From: Streptomyces sp. NBC_01298
GTDB lineage: Bacteria; Actinomycetota; Actinomycetes; Streptomycetales; Streptomycetaceae
Reading direction: 5' to 3'
Length of the DNA stretch: 64,000 bases
Assembly (NCBI RefSeq): GCF_035978755.1
Contig: NZ_CP108414.1
Span: 8,968,272 to 9,032,271 of the forward strand
Within the stretch, counting starts at the first letter, position 1. The number at the start of each line of letters is the position of its first letter. The notes under the pieces are model-generated. The model was given only the letters and a program-made list of their open reading frames with translations, was not told the origin of the DNA and did not search any database. The position numbers and the translations under genes are program-made. Positions 61,574 to 64,000 of this stretch are shown here, piece by piece.

Positions 61574-62811
61574 GCCGTGTCGGCGCTCCTGTGGGGATGA
61601 AGCATTACCCCGCCGAGTTCAAGGCGGACGCGGTCGCGTTCCAGGACAGCGAAACGCGAGGTCATCGCACCCCCGCCGATGCCGTCCCGCACTTGGGGAA
61701 CAAGACAGCGCGGATCGTTCATCCTGGCCAGCGCCCACAAAGCAGCCTCGCCGATGGTCTCCCGCTTTCGGGTCGTCCTCGCGGCGTTGTCGCCGAGCAG
61801 CGCGGCTACCTCGTCGGCGTGGGCAGAGGCTGCGGGACCAAGGCAGGCCAGCAGCTCGGCTGCCCGGAATCGGGCCTCGCAGGCAGGGTCGTTCAGACGG
61901 GCGGCGACGAGGGGGAGAAGAACAGCGGCAGGGGAGCGCCACTGGGCCAGCAGCCCGGCTGCCTGGGCTAGGGCGCTGGTTCGCTGCTCTTCGGCGGGAT
62001 GGTCGTTCAGCAGGCCAAGAGCGAAGCCGGTGCACGGCCCAGGGAACAAGGCTGCGGTCCGGTGCTGGACACCCTGTGCCCCGGAGTCCATCGCCGTGGT
62101 GTGGTGCCACAACTCGACACTGGGGTCCCGGACAGCCTCCAGCAACAGCTCCAGCCGCTGTTCGGGAAGGTCCGGCTTGCTTTGGGCGAGTGCGTGCACT
62201 GCGGCCAGGCGCACTTGCGCCTCAGGGGCATCGAGCAGCCCCTGAAGGAGGTCGAAGACTTCGGCGGCGTGCCCGCCCGCGGGCTGTCGCAACACAGCCT
62301 GCCCGAGTGCGAGGATCACATCGAGCCGGGTCGCTGGATCATCCTCGGCCTGCCACCGCCTCAGCAGCGAAGGCAGAGTCAGCTCACCAGAGCTGCCGCA
62401 GACACCGACCACGTCAGCGGCGTCCCGCCGAATCCAGGGCTCAGGGTCCTCCAGCAGGACCAGAACCTCAGGCAGGACTCGCTCCCACGCTGGCCACCAG
62501 CCGGGATCGAGGAACCGCTCGCGGACCTGCTGCGCCTCCGAGGCCAGCCTCGCCACCAGCTCCATCACCGTGCGGCGACATTTCACCTCAGCCGCCGAGG
62601 CAAGACGCAGGAGGAAGGGCAGCGCAGCTGATGCGGCAGAGCAGACCCAACCGCCCTGATGAAACAACAGGTTGAGCAGGTCGGACGCTGCGTCCTCGGC
62701 ATCGTCCGGGTCCGGCCCCGCGCACTGGCGCAGCAAGTCGGGCACGTCCTCGGCCGACCCGTAGTTGTGCTTCAGCGCCGCCCAGTCGACCTCATCCAGT
62801 CCCACCCACAT
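61570..62811 (-). CDS. HEAT-repeat protein, 3' end replaced by an IS3 remnant
   Basis: A 413-residue helical-repeat protein from ATG 62811. HEAT-like units: LPFLLRLASAAEVKCRRTVM, EVLVLLEDPEPWIRRDAADV, VFDLLQGLLDAPEAQVRLAA, LLPLVAARLNDPACEARFRA and EVAALLGDNAARTTRKRETI. The last ~25 codons (AVLERDRVRLELGGVMLHPH) are antisense to the IS3 OrfA start on the plus strand, so the native C-terminus was lost at ~61640. It is structurally similar to, but not a close match of, the 45543 HEAT protein. No function is known. Confidence 0.72.
   Translation of the reverse strand: MWVGLDEVDWAALKHNYGSAEDVPDLLRQCAGPDPDDAEDAASDLLNLLFHQGGWVCSAASAALPFLLRLASAAEVKCRRTVMELVARLASEAQQVRERFLDPGWWPAWERVLPEVLVLLEDPEPWIRRDAADVVGVCGSSGELTLPSLLRRWQAEDDPATRLDVILALGQAVLRQPAGGHAAEVFDLLQGLLDAPEAQVRLAAVHALAQSKPDLPEQRLELLLEAVRDPSVELWHHTTAMDSGAQGVQHRTAALFPGPCTGFALGLLNDHPAEEQRTSALAQAAGLLAQWRSPAAVLLPLVAARLNDPACEARFRAAELLACLGPAASAHADEVAALLGDNAARTTRKRETIGEAALWALARMNDPRCLVPQVRDGIGGGAMTSRFAVLERDRVRLELGGVMLHPHRSADTA
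61594..61640 (+). pseudogene. IS3 OrfA start, inverted relative to OrfB
   Basis: ATG 61594 behind GTGGGG reads MKHYPAEFKADAVA, the typical start of IS3 OrfA (helix-turn-helix protein), then loses similarity. It lies on the opposite strand from OrfB (60716-61573), so this is a rearranged or second IS3 remnant. Confidence 0.6.
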
Positions 62812-62987
62812 GCACGCGACCCTACCGCCGCACCAGGTGTGGTGCTCAACCTCGTTTCCCGAGTTCATCCGGGTGCCAGATTGAGTCACAGAATGGTGGT
62901 GGCCCTGGCTGCTGGCAGCGCGGTGAGGGTGTGGTGGTCTGGTGGTCTGGTGGGTTCGAGAAGCAGCACGAGAAGGATCACCTGACT

Positions 62988-63524
62988 GTGGGGAGTAAGA
63001 CGTTGGGTCCGTGGGACGTCAAAGAGGACGGGGATCGTGAGCAGTGGGCGTGGAAGCCGCTCGTGGGGGTGGGGCCGTTGGAGTTCGGTATGAGGCCGGC
63101 CGCGGCGCTCAGCGGCCCGGAACTTCGCACACGGTCGTGTGCCGGGTATCGCGACCGCAGTGCAGTGCCCAGCTGGGAGAGGTACCCCGACCCTGGTGTG
63201 GCGCTTTACTACACGGGCGCGGGCCACCTGGCGGCCGTGGCTGTCGATGCCCTGAACGGTCCTCAGGTCACGCTGGACGGTACGGGGTTGGTCGGGCGTG
63301 TGCCCTCAGTGGCTGAGGACTGGCTGCATGTTTATGCCGAGGAGCATGCGCACACGGATTTGAAGTACGCCGTGGACGGGAATCCGGTCTCAGGCGACCT
63401 GGGCCTGTTCATCCGGGTCCAGCGGGCCGGCGACATTGTCCTGACCCGGCCGGTCTTTCTCTTCAAGGGTTGGACCGGAGACATGTGGGACTGCATTCCC
63501 GCCGAGGAGTGGCACACCTTCTGA
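62988..63524 (+). CDS. Hypothetical protein, paralogue of the 56755 gene
   Basis: A 178-residue soluble protein. The start is taken as GTG 62988; a longer frame begins at 62931 with a V/G/W-rich stretch. It shares with the 56755 protein the core GVGPLEFGM, GPQVTLDG..LVGRVPS, RVQRAGDIVLTRPVF and a WDCIPAEEWH end. It has a beta-rich pattern. It is the last convincing gene before the palindromic tail. The two paralogues differ mainly in the first 40 residues and in the middle loop (GYRDRSAVPSWERYP here). Family unknown. Confidence 0.75.
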   Translation: MGSKTLGPWDVKEDGDREQWAWKPLVGVGPLEFGMRPAAALSGPELRTRSCAGYRDRSAVPSWERYPDPGVALYYTGAGHLAAVAVDALNGPQVTLDGTGLVGRVPSVAEDWLHVYAEEHAHTDLKYAVDGNPVSGDLGLFIRVQRAGDIVLTRPVFLFKGWTGDMWDCIPAEEWHTF

Positions 63525-63670
63525 CCCACCTCGCCCCAGGGCAGTGCAAGCCGTCCCATTGCAGCGACGCTGGACTGCCTGGACCCATCGACCTTCCCCC
63601 AGCACCAGGAGACGGCGAGCCCGCGCTGACTGCTGCCGGCCGCCCGCGGAGCGGGCTGGTCCTGGAGGCG

Positions 63671-63714
63671 GAGCCGGAAGGGCCTGGAGTGGGAGCCGGA
63701 AGGGCCTGGAGTGG
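63671..63714. repeat. 22-bp tandem repeat, two perfect copies
   Basis: The 22-base unit at 63671-63692 (starting GAGCCGGAAGGG) recurs identically at 63693-63714. A 21-base string that includes its start (63663-63683) also occurs at 52358-52378, so it is a dispersed short motif. Confidence 0.7.
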
Positions 63715-63734
63715 GAGCGGAGCGGACACCCCAA

Positions 63735-64000
63735 CGAGCCGAAGGCTCGGACCCCGTGAAACGGGGTCATCCAGGCCCGCGAAGCGGGCCGTTCGGGTAG
63801 AGCGCAGCGGAACCCGAACCCCTGTCCGGAGCGAAGCGCAGGACTCCGGCCCGAAGGGCCGGCCCTGGCTCGGCGAAGCCGAGCCCCGCCAGCGAAGCGA
63901 GGCGCTTCATTGCTCCGGAGCGAAGCGGAGGCCAGGCGCCGAAGGCGCCTCGGCCGCGCGCAGCGAGGCCGGTCTCTCCTGAGCGCGCAGCGCTCAGGTA
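63735..64000. repeat. Dense perfect palindromes, telomere/subtelomere-like tail
   Basis: At least eight perfect hairpins follow one another: CGAGCC-GAA-GGCTCG (63735-63749), ACCCCGT-GAA-ACGGGGT (63751-63767), GGCCCGC-GAA-GCGGGCC (63774-63790), GTTCGGGT...ACCCGAAC (63791-63819), CCGGCCC-GAA-GGGCCGG (63846-63862), GGCTCGGC-GAA-GCCGAGCC (63867-63885), AGGCGCC-GAA-GGCGCCT (63934-63950) and CCTGAGCG-CGCAG-CGCTCAGG (63978-63998). Most have C-GAA-G triloops. Streptomyces telomeres are known for such hairpins with GNA-type loops. The tail has no coding frame. Confidence 0.75.

Noticed and set aside
61507..61971. 154-codon plus-strand frame containing the IS3 OrfA start
   Set aside because: Only the first ~14 codons after ATG 61594 match OrfA; the rest is antisense to the HEAT-repeat gene.
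1..64000. CRISPR arrays, tRNA and rRNA genes
   Set aside because: I saw no regularly spaced repeats of CRISPR type, no cloverleaf-like TTC...CCA ends and no conserved rRNA segments. Reading by eye can miss a tRNA.

Overview
The window reads as a Streptomyces (or close relative) replicon arm. GC is about 70%, third codon positions are strongly G/C, GTG starts and GGAGG-type ribosome binding sites are common, and the protein families are typical of Streptomyces. The right edge (about 63.7-64.0 kb) is a run of perfect palindromes with CGAAG and CGCAG loops, as in Streptomyces telomeres and subtelomeres. Insertion-sequence scars, frameshifted genes and gene fragments are very dense. I read the window as the accessory end of a linear chromosome or linear plasmid.

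Layout. 0-3 kb: a gene remnant, then a secreted small protein translationally coupled to a penicillin-binding transpeptidase. 3-7 kb (minus): a STAND/NACHT NTPase operon with a small upstream partner. 7-16.6 kb: a winged-helix protein with an Ala/Lys linker, a PIG-L deacetylase, small proteins, lipoproteins and many remnants (IS5-type, IS21, Tn3, ankyrin, Excalibur). 16.9-19.6 kb: a PaaX-type regulator and acetyltransferase divergent from an alpha/beta hydrolase, with a 9-bp dyad between them. 19.8-30.4 kb: an integrase-like protein, then a serine hydrolase divergent from a 1556-residue caspase-STAND-WD40 protein, followed by a 1096-residue secreted repeat protein. 30.4-36.5 kb: an Mrr-type endonuclease, a zeta-toxin-like kinase behind a duplicated-domain protein, and a prenyl-synthase-like gene with a small frameshifted downstream ORF. 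36.8-42 kb: a decayed integrase and a truncated Rhs toxin followed by two tandem lipoproteins (candidate immunity genes), head to head with a broken FG-GAP/LamG/ricin-lectin gene. 42-64 kb: an IS-rich zone with intact IS110, IS256, IS630 and IS3 transposase genes. Between them lie HEAT-repeat proteins, DUF-type proteins, and fragments of Ku, HAD, LuxR, PucR and AbiEii-like genes, up to the palindromic tail.

How the genes may work together. Several intact loci look like conflict or defence modules: the NACHT operon, the caspase-STAND-WD40/hydrolase pair, the Mrr nuclease, the zeta-like kinase and the Rhs toxin with its lipoproteins. They sit among recombinase and transposon debris, which fits a terminal arm that gathers and decays such modules. 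The caspase-STAND-WD40 locus is the best candidate for a little-described system. Functions are inferred from motifs and context only; no searches were run.
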